From NCBI RefSeq assembly GCF_001613465.1, contig NZ_BDCK01000027.1, forward strand, positions 179,916-243,915: a DNA stretch of 64,000 nucleotides, read 5' to 3'. The notes beneath the pieces were generated by a model. That model saw only the letters and a list, made by a program, of their open reading frames with translations. It did no database searches and was not told the DNA's origin. Position 1 is the first letter of the stretch, and the number at the start of each line of letters is the position of its first letter. The position numbers and the translations under genes were made by a program. The stretch is from Nocardia niwae NBRC 108934 = DSM 45340. Lineage in GTDB: Bacteria; Actinomycetota; Actinomycetes; Mycobacteriales; Mycobacteriaceae. Positions 52,032 through 61,931 of the stretch are shown piece by piece.

Positions 52032-53656
52032 GATTCGTCAGTGCCTTTCGTGGTGGCGAGCGCGGGGACATCGGAGGGTGTGACGCGGCTGGAAAGAGCC
52101 GCTTTCCACAAATGCATGGACAGGTACGAGCGCCACGGCGCCCAGCGTGCGGTGTCCGTCAGATCGACGCCGAGCAGGCTCGCGCCGCGACGGACGACCA
52201 GGTCGGTGCCGAGCAGGACGTCCGGATCGGCGAGCAGGCGCATCGTCACGTAGTCGGCCGTCCACGGCCCGACACCGTCCAGCGCGAGCAGGTCGCGGCG
52301 CAGGTCGGCGGCGGTGCGTCCCTGATGCAGCGGCAGGTCGCCGGATGCGAGTGCCTCGGCGGCCGCGATGATGGACCGGATGCGCCGCGCCGGGCCGGTC
52401 AAGACCTCCGCTCCTCGCTCGGCGATCACCTCGGGCGCGGGGAACAGCAGCGGGATCGGCCCGTCCACCCGTTCGCCGAGCGCCTCGACCAGCCGCGCGG
52501 TGTGCGTGGCCGCGGCGGACACCGAGATCTGCTGCCCGATCATGGTGCGCAGCAATAGTTCGGGTCCGTCCAAGCATCCGGGCACCCGGATACCCGGTGT
52601 GAACGACGGGCCCGCGTCGAGCGGAGGCAGCTCGGTCGAGGTCTCGCTGCCGGGCGGCGAGCCCGCCCCGGCATCCGGAAGGTACTCGGCGGCCTGCTCC
52701 GGCAGTCGTGTGCCGACCGGACCGCGCGCCGCGGGCCCGGCGCCGAGCGCTTCATCGATCCCGACCGGATCGGCATCCAGATCCAGCAGGTGCCGCAGCC
52801 TGGTCACGGTCGGCGCGAGATCGCGCATGTCGTGCAGGGACAGTTCCGCCCGCACGTGGTCGCGCTGGAAGCTCAGCCGGGCGGTGGCGTGCCCGTGCGG
52901 CGTGCGCAGATTCCTGGTGTAGGCGCGGTTGTCCCAGGACTCCATGCCAGGCACGGCGTGCGCGGACAGGAACCACTCCAGCCAGCCCCGGTCGAGCGGC
53001 TCCCGATAGGGCAGCCGCAGCGTGAGCGAGCCGCTCCCGGCCGGCGCCGGGCGGGCGGGAGCGGCGGTTCTCGCGCGCTGCGCCTCCAGCCGCATCGTGG
53101 TGGGGCTGACCGCGAACACCTCGCGCACCGTGTCGTTGAACTGGCGGATGGAGGCGAAACCCGCCGCGAACGCGATATCGGACATGGGCATCGCGGTGGT
53201 CTGGATCAGCAGCCGCGCGGTGTGCGCCCGGTGTGCCCGGGCCAGCGCGAGCGGCCCCGCACCGAGTTCGGTGGTCAGCACCCGGGTGAGCTGCCGCTGG
53301 GAGTAGCCGAGCGTGGCGGCCAGCCCGGGTACCCCGGCCCGCTCGACGACGCCGTCACCGATCAACCGCATCGCCCGCGCGGCCAGATCCGCCCTCGTGT
53401 TCCACAGCGGCGAACCGGGCGCTGCGTCCGGCAGGCAGCGGCGGCAGGCGCGATAGCCCGCTTGCTGCGCCGCGGCGGCGGTCGGCAGGAACGTCACGTT
53501 GGCCCGCTTCGGCGTGATCGCCGGACACGAAGGGCGGCAATAGATTCCGGTGGTGCGCACCGCGGTGAAGAATTGCCCGTCGAATCGGGAGTCCCGGGTC
53601 GACACCGCCCGGTAGCAACGTTCGAAATCCAATGCCGTGATCGTCACGCTCACCAC
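52028..53656 (-). CDS. alkA: Ada/AlkA fusion: AraC-type regulator and 3-methyladenine glycosylase
   Basis: 542 residues. Residues 10-80 are an Ada Zn domain with C40, C44, C71 and C74 (YCRPSCPA; CRRCLPD); C40 is the expected phosphotriester methyl acceptor. An AraC HTH spans about 90-195. The AlkA N-terminal beta domain covers 205-290, and the HhH glycosylase 355-510 includes LDGVGPWTADYVTMR and catalytic Asp in GTDLVVRRG. This matches mycobacterial AlkA (Rv1317c). An about 60-residue Gly/Pro/Ala insert near 305-355 is unusual. GTG at 53656. Likely self-activated by methylation. Confidence 0.9.
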   Translation of the reverse strand: MVSVTITALDFERCYRAVSTRDSRFDGQFFTAVRTTGIYCRPSCPAITPKRANVTFLPTAAAAQQAGYRACRRCLPDAAPGSPLWNTRADLAARAMRLIGDGVVERAGVPGLAATLGYSQRQLTRVLTTELGAGPLALARAHRAHTARLLIQTTAMPMSDIAFAAGFASIRQFNDTVREVFAVSPTTMRLEAQRARTAAPARPAPAGSGSLTLRLPYREPLDRGWLEWFLSAHAVPGMESWDNRAYTRNLRTPHGHATARLSFQRDHVRAELSLHDMRDLAPTVTRLRHLLDLDADPVGIDEALGAGPAARGPVGTRLPEQAAEYLPDAGAGSPPGSETSTELPPLDAGPSFTPGIRVPGCLDGPELLLRTMIGQQISVSAAATHTARLVEALGERVDGPIPLLFPAPEVIAERGAEVLTGPARRIRSIIAAAEALASGDLPLHQGRTAADLRRDLLALDGVGPWTADYVTMRLLADPDVLLGTDLVVRRGASLLGVDLTDTARWAPWRSYLSMHLWKAALSSRVTPSDVPALATTKGTDES

Positions 53657-53819
53657 AATGGCAGCTGCGGCGAACCCGTGCTAGCGGAAATCAGCCACCC
53701 TCGCCGGTGGTCGCCGCCACCTCCCGCAGCGGTCATGACATCGCACAGCTGTCGCCTGGTCGGCAGTTGTGGCCGCTACCAAAACGGTGTGCGGCGGCGC
53801 GGGCCGAATTTTCTCTCGC

Positions 53820-54080
53820 TCAGCAGCACCGGTTGGTCGGATTGCGATCCGCCTCGGCATGCCGCTGCCGCCAGTACTCCCGTTCGGTCGGCACGGCGCA
53901 GCCAGGATGCCTGCGCCGCAGGTGCTCGACGTAGCGCTGGTAATCCCGGCCGCCGAGGATCGAGTCGAACCACCAGACACCCGCCCGGACGCCGTCGCCA
54001 CAGGCGCGGGCCGCGGCGCGCAGCCGGGCGCCGACCGGTCGCGCGGGCCGGTCGGCGTCCTGGGCCGGGAAGTCGCTCAT
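53820..54080 (-). CDS. YbdD/YjiX family small protein
   Basis: 86 residues. WWFDSILGGRDYQRYVEHLRRRHPGCAVPTEREYWRQRH is the family core. Such proteins accompany CstA-type carriers (BtsT/YjiX, CstA/YbdD) and are thought to be needed for transport. Its ATG overlaps the cstA stop by four bases. Confidence 0.9.
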   Translation of the reverse strand: MSDFPAQDADRPARPVGARLRAAARACGDGVRAGVWWFDSILGGRDYQRYVEHLRRRHPGCAVPTEREYWRQRHAEADRNPTNRCC

Positions 54081-56335
54081 TGCGCGTGGACGTGTGCCGC
54101 GCCGGAAGCGCGCACCTTTCCGTTCGCGATCAACTCGTCCCACTGCTTCTGCACTTCCTTCTCCGCCGCGGTGGCGAGGAATCCGCTGGGCGCGAAGATC
54201 TTCGACGGCTGCTCCGGCGTCTCGGTGGTCGTCGCCGCGCCGGAGCGCCAGGCCCGGTAGGCCACCACCGCGCCGACCACCGCCACGATCAGCACCAGCA
54301 CCGCGAACACGATCGACAGCGTGCCCTGGATGAAGGTGTTGCGCACGATCGCGGTCATGTCGTCCTGGGTCTTCGCCGTCAGGCACAGCTTCCCGGCGTC
54401 CTGCGCGGCTTGGCAGATGCTGTGCTGCTTCCAGTAGCCGAGCTTCGGATCGGCGGAGAAGATCTTCTGCCACGACGCGGTCATGGTCACCAGCAGGTCC
54501 CAGACCAGCGGAATCCCCGGCACCCAGGCCCATTTCGCGAGCCCCTTCTTCACCACGATCACCAGCACAACGGTCAGCGCGATGGCCGCGAGCAACTGGT
54601 TGGCGATACCGAACAGCGGGAACAGCGTGTTGATGCCGCCCAGCGGGTCGGTGACGCCCATCAGCAGGATCGAGCCCCACGCCGCGACCACGACGGCCGA
54701 GCACAGCCACGCGCCCACCCGCCAGGACGGATCACGGAACTTCTTCGCCCCGCCGCCGAAGTTGCCCAGCGCGTCCGACAGCATGAACCGCGCCACGCGG
54801 GTGCCCGCGTCGATCGTGGTGAGGATGAACAACGCCTCGAACATGATCGCGAAGTGGTACCAGAACGACTTCATGCTCGCGCCGCCGAGGAACTGGTGGA
54901 ACACCTCGGAGATGCCGACCGCCAGCGTCGGCGCGCCGCCGGTGCGGGAGATGATCGACGATTCGCCGACATCGCTCGCCGCCTGGCTCAACTCCGCCGG
55001 AGTCACCGCGGGCCCGCTGAGCCCGAGGCTGTTGGTGTAGGCCGCGGCCTTCTCCGCGGTGCCGCCGGTGAGACCGACCGGCGCGTTCATCGCGAAGTAC
55101 AGGTGCTGGTCGATGATCGAGGCGGTGATGATGGCCATGACCGCGACGAACGACTCCATCAGCATGCCGCCGTAGCCGATCATCCGCGCGTGCGATTCCT
55201 TCTCCAGCAGCTTCGGCGTGGTGCCGGAGGAGACCAGCGCGTGGAAACCGCTCAGCGCGCCGCAGGCGATGGTGATGAACAGGAACGGGAACAGCGAGCC
55301 CGCGAAGGCCGGTCCGGTGCCGCTGGCGGCGAACGAGGAGACCGCGGGTGCGTGCAGCACCGGCAGCGTGACCAGGATGCCGACCGCGAGCAGCGCGATG
55401 GTGCCGACCTTCATGAAAGTCGACAGGTAGTCGCGCGGCGCCAGCAGCAGCCACACCGGAAGCACCGAGGCGACGAAGCCGTAGGCGATCAGCAGCCAGG
55501 AGATGGTCACCGGCGACAGCGTGAACCAGTCTGCGCCCCAGTCGGTTTCCGACACCCAGCCGCCGCCCACGATGGCCAGCAGCAGTAGCGCGAATCCGAT
55601 CACGGAGACCTCGCCGACCTTGCCCGGCCGCAGGAACCGCAGGTACACACCCATGAACAGCGCGATCGGGATGGTCATGCCGATCGAGAAAACGCCCCAC
55701 GGGCTGTGCGCGAGCGCGTTGACGACCACCAGCGCGAGCACCGCGAGCAGGATCATCATGATCACCAGGACGCCGACGATGGCCGACCAGCCGCCGATCA
55801 CGCCGAGCTCGTCGCGGGCCATCTGCCCGAGGCTGCGCCCGCGGCGCTTCATCGAGACCCACAGCACCAGGTAGTCCTGCACAGCGCCGGCCAGCGCCAC
55901 GCCGACCACGATCCAGATGGTCCCCGGCAGGTAACCCATCTGCGCGGCCAGCACCGGTCCGACCAGTGGACCGGCGCCCGCGATGGCGGCGAAATGGTGC
56001 CCGTAGAGCACCCGCCGGTCCATCGGCATGTAGTCCTTGCCGTTCTCCAGGATTTCGGCGGGCGTGGCCAGGTCGTCGCGCGGTTTGACGATCTTGCGTT
56101 CGATGAACCTGGCGTAGAACCGATACGCGATGACGTAGGTGCACACCGCTGCGATCACGATCCACACCGCGTTGACGGATTCGCCGCGCGAGATGGCGAG
56201 CACCGTCCACGCTATGGCTCCGAGGACCGCGATTCCGGCGAAGATCAGTTTCTTGGCCGGTGTGATCGGGGACTTGTCGACCACGCCGACGGGCGGCAGA
56301 TCGGGATCGGTCCGCAGATATTCGATTGTCGCCAT
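54077..56335 (-). CDS. cstA: CstA-family carbon starvation transporter
   Basis: 752 residues with about 16-18 membrane spans. Characteristic segments: YGHHFAAIAGAGPLVGPVLAAQMGYLPGTIW near the N-terminus, ITIACGALSGFHALVSSGTTPKLL, and ALFILTTIDAGTRVARF. E. coli relatives take up pyruvate and, for CstA, peptides; the substrate here is untested. ATG at 56335 with GGAGAGAAGG upstream. A longer N-terminal frame to 56437 is not family-like. Confidence 0.92.
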   Translation of the reverse strand: MATIEYLRTDPDLPPVGVVDKSPITPAKKLIFAGIAVLGAIAWTVLAISRGESVNAVWIVIAAVCTYVIAYRFYARFIERKIVKPRDDLATPAEILENGKDYMPMDRRVLYGHHFAAIAGAGPLVGPVLAAQMGYLPGTIWIVVGVALAGAVQDYLVLWVSMKRRGRSLGQMARDELGVIGGWSAIVGVLVIMMILLAVLALVVVNALAHSPWGVFSIGMTIPIALFMGVYLRFLRPGKVGEVSVIGFALLLLAIVGGGWVSETDWGADWFTLSPVTISWLLIAYGFVASVLPVWLLLAPRDYLSTFMKVGTIALLAVGILVTLPVLHAPAVSSFAASGTGPAFAGSLFPFLFITIACGALSGFHALVSSGTTPKLLEKESHARMIGYGGMLMESFVAVMAIITASIIDQHLYFAMNAPVGLTGGTAEKAAAYTNSLGLSGPAVTPAELSQAASDVGESSIISRTGGAPTLAVGISEVFHQFLGGASMKSFWYHFAIMFEALFILTTIDAGTRVARFMLSDALGNFGGGAKKFRDPSWRVGAWLCSAVVVAAWGSILLMGVTDPLGGINTLFPLFGIANQLLAAIALTVVLVIVVKKGLAKWAWVPGIPLVWDLLVTMTASWQKIFSADPKLGYWKQHSICQAAQDAGKLCLTAKTQDDMTAIVRNTFIQGTLSIVFAVLVLIVAVVGAVVAYRAWRSGAATTTETPEQPSKIFAPSGFLATAAEKEVQKQWDELIANGKVRASGAAHVHAQ

Positions 56336-56535
56336 CTGCCTTCTCTCCTGTAAAACGCGCAGGATCTTGCTGAAACACGTGACAACGTATCCGATCGATG
56401 AGCGCCGTCGTGCCGATTCCGGACGCCGGGCGGGCACCGTGAAATATTGTTCATGTGTCGGCCGTCACCATGTGATTGCCGAACGTATGCTGCCATGCGG
56501 TTCGAGGAGCTCCACATCCGCCCTGGAGGAGGGCT

Positions 56536-57852
56536 GTGTTGCGTGCGAATCCCGTCGCCCGGGTCCGTCGCCGGACGCTGCTCGGGTCGGCGCTGGCCGC
56601 GCCACTGCTGGCGAGCGGCGGCTGCGGCTCCGGTGACGACGCGTTGACCTTCTTCTTCCAGGCCAGGCCGGAAGAGGCCCGGGTCCGGCTGAAGATCATC
56701 GACGAATTCCGGAAGTTGCACCCGGACATCCGGGTTCGCGCCATCATGTCGGGGCCGGACCCGTTGCAGCAGATGCTCACCTACTGCGCGGGCGGCAAAT
56801 GCCCGGACGTGCTGATGGCGTGGGAGCTGCTGTATTCCGGGCTGGCCGAGCGCGGTGTGCTGCTCGATCTGAAGACGCTGCTCGCCCGCGATCCGCAGTA
56901 CGCCGCCGCGCTCGAAGCCGACAGCTACCCGGCGCTCTACGACACCTTCGCGTACGCGGGTGGGCAGTACGCTCTGCCCGAGCAGTGGTCCGGAGTGTTC
57001 CTGTACTACAACCGGGAGCTGTTCGACGAGGCCGGGATCGTCCCGCCCACGCGCTGGCGTGACGCCTGGTCGTTCGACGAGTTCCTGTCCGCTGCCGAAG
57101 CGTTGACCAGGCACGACTCCTCCAGCCGGACCCGGTGGGGCTTCGCCGACGCGTGGGTGCCGTACTTCTCGGCGGCCTGCTTCGGCATGAACAACGGCGC
57201 CGAGTGGTTCTCGCCCTCGGTGAACCCGACCAGGACCAATCTCGGCGATCCGCGGTTCGCCGAAGGATTCCAGTTCTACGCCGACCTCGCCGTACGTCAT
57301 CGGGTGGCGCCGAAAGCCGCCGACACGCTCTCGGTTTCGGCGCCCGACCTGTTCCGGCGGGGCCGGGCGGCGATGGCTTTGGGCGGGCACTGGCTGTATT
57401 CCGAGTTCGCCGGGCACGACGACCTCCCGATCGACGTCACGGTGCTGCCGGTCGGCCCGCACGGCGGTCCCGGAGCCATCACTGATGTGGGCAGCACCGG
57501 GCTGGCCATCGCCGCGGGCAGCCCGCGCGTCGAGCAGGCCTGGGAGTTCGTGAAATTCGCGACCGGGCCGGTGGGGCAGGCGATCATCGCCGCGTCCGGG
57601 CTGTTCGTGCCGGTGCTCGAGTCGGCGATGCGGTCACCGGGGTTCGCCGCCGCACACCGTGAGATCCGCAATCTCGAGGTGTTCACCGACGGCCCGGCCA
57701 GCTCCCGGCCGCTACCGGTGACGCCCGCCTGGGGCAAGGTGTCCGCCCTGCTCGAACGCGGCTCCAACCGGGTGCTGCGCGGCGCCGCCACCGCCGCGTC
57801 CCTGGACGGGCGGTTCGCCGCCGACGTCGACGCGCTGCTGGACGCGCCATGA
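56536..57852 (+). CDS. Carbohydrate ABC transporter substrate-binding lipoprotein
   Basis: 438 residues of SBP family 1. A twin-arginine-like RVRRRTLLGSALAAPLLA leads to lipobox ASGGC, so Tat export and lipidation are possible. MAWELLYSGLAERGVLLDL, YALPEQWSGVFLYYNRELFDEAGI and VGSTGLAIAAGSPRVEQAWEFVKF are typical of sugar-binding proteins. GTG start at 56536 with GGAGGAGG. It heads a three-gene operon with two permeases. Confidence 0.88.
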   Translation: MLRANPVARVRRRTLLGSALAAPLLASGGCGSGDDALTFFFQARPEEARVRLKIIDEFRKLHPDIRVRAIMSGPDPLQQMLTYCAGGKCPDVLMAWELLYSGLAERGVLLDLKTLLARDPQYAAALEADSYPALYDTFAYAGGQYALPEQWSGVFLYYNRELFDEAGIVPPTRWRDAWSFDEFLSAAEALTRHDSSSRTRWGFADAWVPYFSAACFGMNNGAEWFSPSVNPTRTNLGDPRFAEGFQFYADLAVRHRVAPKAADTLSVSAPDLFRRGRAAMALGGHWLYSEFAGHDDLPIDVTVLPVGPHGGPGAITDVGSTGLAIAAGSPRVEQAWEFVKFATGPVGQAIIAASGLFVPVLESAMRSPGFAAAHREIRNLEVFTDGPASSRPLPVTPAWGKVSALLERGSNRVLRGAATAASLDGRFAADVDALLDAP

Positions 57853-58784
57853 CCGGAGCACAGCGGTCGCAAACCCCGGGCAAAGACCGGCGCGGCGTCG
57901 CGTCCCGGTTGGCGCGGCGGCGGGAACGCGCCGGCTGGGCATTCGTCGCGCCCAACGTGGCGGCCGTCGCGATTTTCTTGTTGTTTCCGTTGATATTCTC
58001 GCTCTATCTCAGTTTTCATTCGTGGGACTTGTTCGGCCCCATGCGTTTTGTCGGTGTGGACAACTATCGGAGGTTGTTCTCGTCCGATCCGTTGTTTCTC
58101 ATCGCGGTGCGCAACACGGCCGTTTTCACCGTGTCGACCTTGGTGCCCACGGTGGTGATCGGACTCGCCGTCGCCGCCGCGCTGAATCGAAAGTTGGCCG
58201 GTATCGGCCTGTTTCGTACGATCGCGTTTCTGCCGCTGGTCGCCTCGGCGGTCGCCATGGCCGTGGTGTGGCGGTTCCTGTTCACCGACGACGGGTTGCT
58301 CAACGTCGCGCTCGGCCTGCTCGGTATCGACCCGGTGCCTTGGCTGACCCATCCGGACTGGGCGCTGGTCTCGCTCAGCATCGTCACCGTGTGGAAGAGC
58401 GTGCCGTTCGCGACGGTCATTCTGCTCGCCGCCATGCAGGGGGTGCCGGAGACGCTCTACGAGGCGGCGAAGATCGATGGAGCCGGCGCGCTGCGGCGGT
58501 TCTCCGCGATCACCCTGCCGCTGATCCGGGGGCCGCTGTCGTTCGTCTTCATCATCACGATCATCAATTCGGTGCAGGCGTTCGATCAGGCCTACGCGCT
58601 GACCGGCGGCAACGGGGGACCGGAGACGGGTACGTATCTGCTGGGGATCATGCTGTTCCAGAACGCGTTCGGTTTCTACGAGGTCGGCTACGCTTCCGCG
58701 CTCGCCTGGGTGATCTTCGCGATGTTGTTCCTGCTGACTCTGGTGCAACTGCGGATGGCCCGGCGCTCGGAGGTGGAACAGTGA
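57849..58784 (+). CDS. Sugar ABC transporter permease (MalF type)
   Basis: 311 residues, six spans. The EAA loop ETLYEAAKIDGAGALRRFSAITLPLI contacts the ATPase. ATG overlaps the binding-protein stop by four bases. The region at about 57960-58090 is lower in G+C than its surroundings but keeps the frame. Confidence 0.92.
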   Translation: MTGAQRSQTPGKDRRGVASRLARRRERAGWAFVAPNVAAVAIFLLFPLIFSLYLSFHSWDLFGPMRFVGVDNYRRLFSSDPLFLIAVRNTAVFTVSTLVPTVVIGLAVAAALNRKLAGIGLFRTIAFLPLVASAVAMAVVWRFLFTDDGLLNVALGLLGIDPVPWLTHPDWALVSLSIVTVWKSVPFATVILLAAMQGVPETLYEAAKIDGAGALRRFSAITLPLIRGPLSFVFIITIINSVQAFDQAYALTGGNGGPETGTYLLGIMLFQNAFGFYEVGYASALAWVIFAMLFLLTLVQLRMARRSEVEQ

Positions 58785-59689
58785 ACACCTATGAAGTGGT
58801 GCGGCGCGCCCTGCCGGTACGGCACGACCGCGTGATCGTCGCGTTCGGCCGGGTCGATCGGGCCATCGTGCGGCGGGTCGCGCGCGGGACCGCGATATAC
58901 GCGGTGCTGGTCGGCATCGCCTGGTGCGCGCTGCTGCCGATCCTGTGGGCGGTGTCGGGCTCGCTGAAGCGGGACGGTGAGATCGCCGACGCGGCCTTGC
59001 TTCCACAGCGGCCGCAGTGGTCGAACTACGGCAAGGTCTTCGAACTGCTGCCGATGGGGCGGATGCTGCTCAACACCACGATCTACGCGCTGTGCGTGAC
59101 GGCGGGACAGGTCTTCTTCTGCTCACTGGCCGGTTACGCGTTCGCGCGCTTGCGTTTTCGCGGGCGCGACATGCTGTTCCTCGCCTATCTCGCGACACTG
59201 ATGGTGCCGCTGACCGTGACGGTGATTCCGCAGTTCCTGCTGATGCGGGCATTCGGCTGGGTGGACACCCCGTGGGCGATGATCGTGCCCGGCCTGTTCG
59301 GCAGCGCGTTCGGCACGTATCTGATGCGGCAGTTCTTCCGCACACTGCCCGAGGAACTCGAGGAGGCCGCCATCCTCGACGGCTGCTCCACCTGGCAGGT
59401 CTACTGGCGGGTCCTGCTGCCACACACCCGTCCGGCCCTGATGGTGCTCGCCGTGCTCACCTGGATCACCGTGTGGAACGACTTCCTCTGGCCCCTGGTC
59501 ATGATCCAGCGCGAGGACGTCGCCACCGCGACCCTGGGTCTGGTCCGGCTGCAAGGGCAATACCACACCCAGTGGCCGATCCTCATGGCCGCTGCGGTCG
59601 TCATCCTGGTTCCGCTGCTGCTCATCTACGCGATCGCCCAGCGCGCGTTCATCCGCGGCATCGCGATGTCAGGGCTCGGCGGGCGCTGA
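58781..59689 (+). CDS. Sugar ABC transporter permease (MalG type)
   Basis: 302 residues with an extended cytosolic N-terminus (about 45 residues) and six spans. The EAA loop is EELEEAAILDGCSTWQVYWRVLLPHTRPAL. GTG at 58781 overlaps the previous stop by four bases. No ATPase gene follows, so the system probably uses a shared MsiK-type ATPase encoded elsewhere, as is common in actinobacteria. Confidence 0.92.
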   Translation: MNTYEVVRRALPVRHDRVIVAFGRVDRAIVRRVARGTAIYAVLVGIAWCALLPILWAVSGSLKRDGEIADAALLPQRPQWSNYGKVFELLPMGRMLLNTTIYALCVTAGQVFFCSLAGYAFARLRFRGRDMLFLAYLATLMVPLTVTVIPQFLLMRAFGWVDTPWAMIVPGLFGSAFGTYLMRQFFRTLPEELEEAAILDGCSTWQVYWRVLLPHTRPALMVLAVLTWITVWNDFLWPLVMIQREDVATATLGLVRLQGQYHTQWPILMAAAVVILVPLLLIYAIAQRAFIRGIAMSGLGGR

Positions 59690-59819
59690 GCGCATGCGCT
59701 CGAGTCGGCGGCTCCGTGCGCCGCGCCGCACTCTTGTGACGGTCGGCGAACGTCGCTGACCGGCTGAGTTCATGTTCGCCGGGGCCGGGGCACTGTCGAA
59801 CTTCCCTCGCCGCATCGGT

Positions 59820-59865
59820 GCGGTGCCGCGGCCGGGCGAAAGTCGTCGCCGGGCCGCGGCACCGC
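59820..59865. terminator. Large hairpin between permease and VOC genes
   Basis: Arms 59820-59839 and 59846-59865 pair at 19 of 20 positions around a six-base loop, between convergent genes. No U tract. Confidence 0.85.
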
Positions 59866-59895
59866 GTTGTGGGGACGGGATCACCTTCGGGCCGA

Positions 59896-60312
59896 TCAGG
59901 CGCCCCAGTAAGTGCCGAAGCTCCACAGATTGCCTTCCGGATCGCGGACCGTGAAGCCGCGCGAGCCGTAGTCCTCGTCCCGCAGGCCGCGAACCACTTC
60001 GGCGCCCGCGGCGGTCGCGCGCGCGAACAGGGCGTCGGGCTCTTCGCAGACCAGGTAGACCGAGTCGGTGCCGGTCGGCCGGGTGCTGAACGGGCTGTCG
60101 TCCTTGCCTGCCGAGCCGAACATGACGCCGCCGCCCAGCGGCCAGCGCAGTTCCGCGTGCTCGATGATCGACGGATCGTCCTCGCGTGCGTAGAGCGCGG
60201 CCTCCCGGAAGCCGAACGCCTCGACCAGGAATGTGGCCATGGCGTGGGCATCGCGGAAGGTGAGCGTGGGCCAGACGGCGGTGCGGGTGCTGGTTTCTGT
60301 CGGATTCGTCAT
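59896..60312 (-). CDS. VOC-family protein (PhnB-like)
   Basis: 138 residues. VWPTLTFRDAHAMATFLVEAFGFREAALY and the C-terminal DEDYGSRGFTVRDPEGNLWSFGTYWG are the PhnB/glyoxalase-like pattern. Probably a small ligand-binding or glyoxalase-type enzyme. ATG at 60312, 10 bases after the AraC gene stop, so the two are an operon and the AraC protein may control it. Confidence 0.85.
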   Translation of the reverse strand: MTNPTETSTRTAVWPTLTFRDAHAMATFLVEAFGFREAALYAREDDPSIIEHAELRWPLGGGVMFGSAGKDDSPFSTRPTGTDSVYLVCEEPDALFARATAAGAEVVRGLRDEDYGSRGFTVRDPEGNLWSFGTYWGA

Positions 60313-60322
60313 GGATGAATCG

Positions 60323-61159
60323 TCATCCGGCGGCCACGTCGGGGGCTTGGACGGATGGAACCTCCTCGGCCAGCCACGCGGTCGGGCTCGTTCCGGCGAG
60401 ATCGGCGAAGTCGCGATCCAGATGCGCCTGGTCGTAATACCCGCAGGTGGCGGCCACCTGGGCGATGGTGACGTAGGAGGGCGTGTGCGCGAGCATGCGG
60501 CGTGCCCGTTCGAAACGGGTGATCCGGGCGGCGAGTTTCGGGTTGAGACCGAACTCGCGAGTGAACCGGCGCGTCAGATGCTGCCTGCTCCAGCCGATCT
60601 GCTCGGCCAGTGGGCCGATCGCGATGCCGCCGCCGGAACCGACCACGCTGCGCCAGGCCCAGCTGAGTTCCGGACCGACCCAGCGATCCGGATCGGCGAG
60701 CGCCGAAAGCACCTGGTCGCAGGTGGCGAATCGGTCCGGCCAGGCCGGGGCGTATTGCAACCGTTCCCACAACTCGAGGCCGACGGGCCCGACGACATCG
60801 GAGAATTCGACGGACGTATCCCACAGCGCCGCCGCGGGCATGCCGAACAAGGTGCGGCAACCCAGCGGCGTGAGCGCCACGGCGACGCCCTCCTGGTGAC
60901 CGTCGTGCGCGATCAACGCCGTGCTCGCCTGCAAGCCGCTCAGCACGCACCGGTAGTTCTGCGGCGACTGGCGCGGATCGGTCTGCTCGACGACGTCGAT
61001 CGTGGGACCGATCGCGACGATGAACGTCATGTGCCGCGACGGCAACCCGCGATGAATCGCCGCCGCGAATCCGGACATGCGATATCCGACGTAGCGGTCG
61101 ATGAACGCGGCGAGCACGGGCGCTGGACGCGCTGTCACCACCTCCGTGGTCGGCTCCAT
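60323..61159 (-). CDS. AraC-family transcriptional regulator
   Basis: 278 residues. N-terminal sensing domain of the DUF6597 type (VDRYVGYRMSGF-like; GLPSRHMTFIVAIGP). The C-terminal double HTH covers about 175-265: IAIGPLAEQIGWSRQHLTRRFTREFGLNPKLAARITRFERA and IAQVAATCGYYDQAHLDRDFADLAGTSPTAWL. ATG at 61159; a longer frame to 61219 has no ribosome site. Upstream of the VOC gene on the same strand. Confidence 0.9.
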   Translation of the reverse strand: MEPTTEVVTARPAPVLAAFIDRYVGYRMSGFAAAIHRGLPSRHMTFIVAIGPTIDVVEQTDPRQSPQNYRCVLSGLQASTALIAHDGHQEGVAVALTPLGCRTLFGMPAAALWDTSVEFSDVVGPVGLELWERLQYAPAWPDRFATCDQVLSALADPDRWVGPELSWAWRSVVGSGGGIAIGPLAEQIGWSRQHLTRRFTREFGLNPKLAARITRFERARRMLAHTPSYVTIAQVAATCGYYDQAHLDRDFADLAGTSPTAWLAEEVPSVQAPDVAAG

Positions 61160-61279
61160 GTGCGCCACGCTACGCCGGGGGACCGACAGTGTCCTCGGTC
61201 GATCAATTCGCGACGTCAACGTGTTGGATCACCGATTCGTCCGCGGCCGTGTCGAGCAGCAGGTGGCCGATTCGTCGCG

Positions 61280-61492
61280 GGTGACGCGCATGCCGAACAG
61301 CACATTAGCCGCATCGCTTCCGGCGCGGACGTGACCACGGCGGCGGCCATGCTCGACGGCACCTGCTTCCACCAGGCATTTCTGCGGTACTACCACTCGG
61401 GTGCGGATGCCGCACCGGCCCCGGACGAACTCGCGTGCGCCCTGGCGCGGACTCTGGCTCGCGGTCTCGGCGCGTGCGAGGAGTCTCACTGA
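61280..61492 (+). pseudogene. TetR-family C-terminal remnant
   Basis: The frame ending at 61492 reads HAEQHISRIASGAD, TTAAAMLDGTCFHQAFLRYY and DELACALARTLARGLG, resembling the last 65-70 residues of TetR regulators (dimerisation helices, LDGxxFHxxL). No HTH precedes it. It is probably a decayed regulator of the downstream oxidoreductase. Confidence 0.5.
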
Positions 61493-61853
61493 CGCGGATC
61501 AGTCGCGGATGCTCACAGCGGCAGGATCGGCCGGGTTCGGCTGCCCTGCGCGCATCGGTGCCGGATCGGTCCCCGGTCGACGCACGGTGTCGAGTCTTTC
61601 CGGAGCGACGTGCCCGATCACCAGGTGCCGAATCGAGGGAGACGCACCGCGACGTCGGGGTACTGGACCGACCGGCTCGAAGTCGCGCTGGCTCAGGTCT
61701 TTGTGTGCGTCAGCTCATGGCGCTCGACATGATGCCTACCGGCTACTCCGGGTCGGAGGCGGCATCCGCCCCAATCACCGGCGTGACTTCGAGGGGTGCC
61801 CGTCGAGGTCGATCCGAGCTCTCCGCCGCTTCCGGCCGCCGGTGAGATGTACC

Positions 61854-61868
61854 ACTACAGTGTGTAGT
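61854..61868. promoter_or_regulatory. Palindrome ACTACA-GTG-TGTAGT upstream of MDR oxidoreductase
   Basis: A perfect 6-3-6 inverted repeat, 63 bases before the oxidoreductase ATG. The size and symmetry suit a TetR-type operator, and a TetR remnant lies nearby. Confidence 0.6.
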
Positions 61869-61931
61869 TGACTGTCGTCACCGGCGGCTATGCGGTTACC
61901 GTTGCGCCTCCTGACGATTTCTGGAGGTGTG

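Larger units (their letters stand above)
61160..61931. other. 772-base region with a TetR remnant and an operator-like palindrome
   Basis: No intact gene. A plus-strand fragment of a TetR-type C-terminus lies at about 61280-61492 and a 15-base palindrome at 61854-61868. Between them (61493-61850) I see nothing recognisable. Confidence 0.5.
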
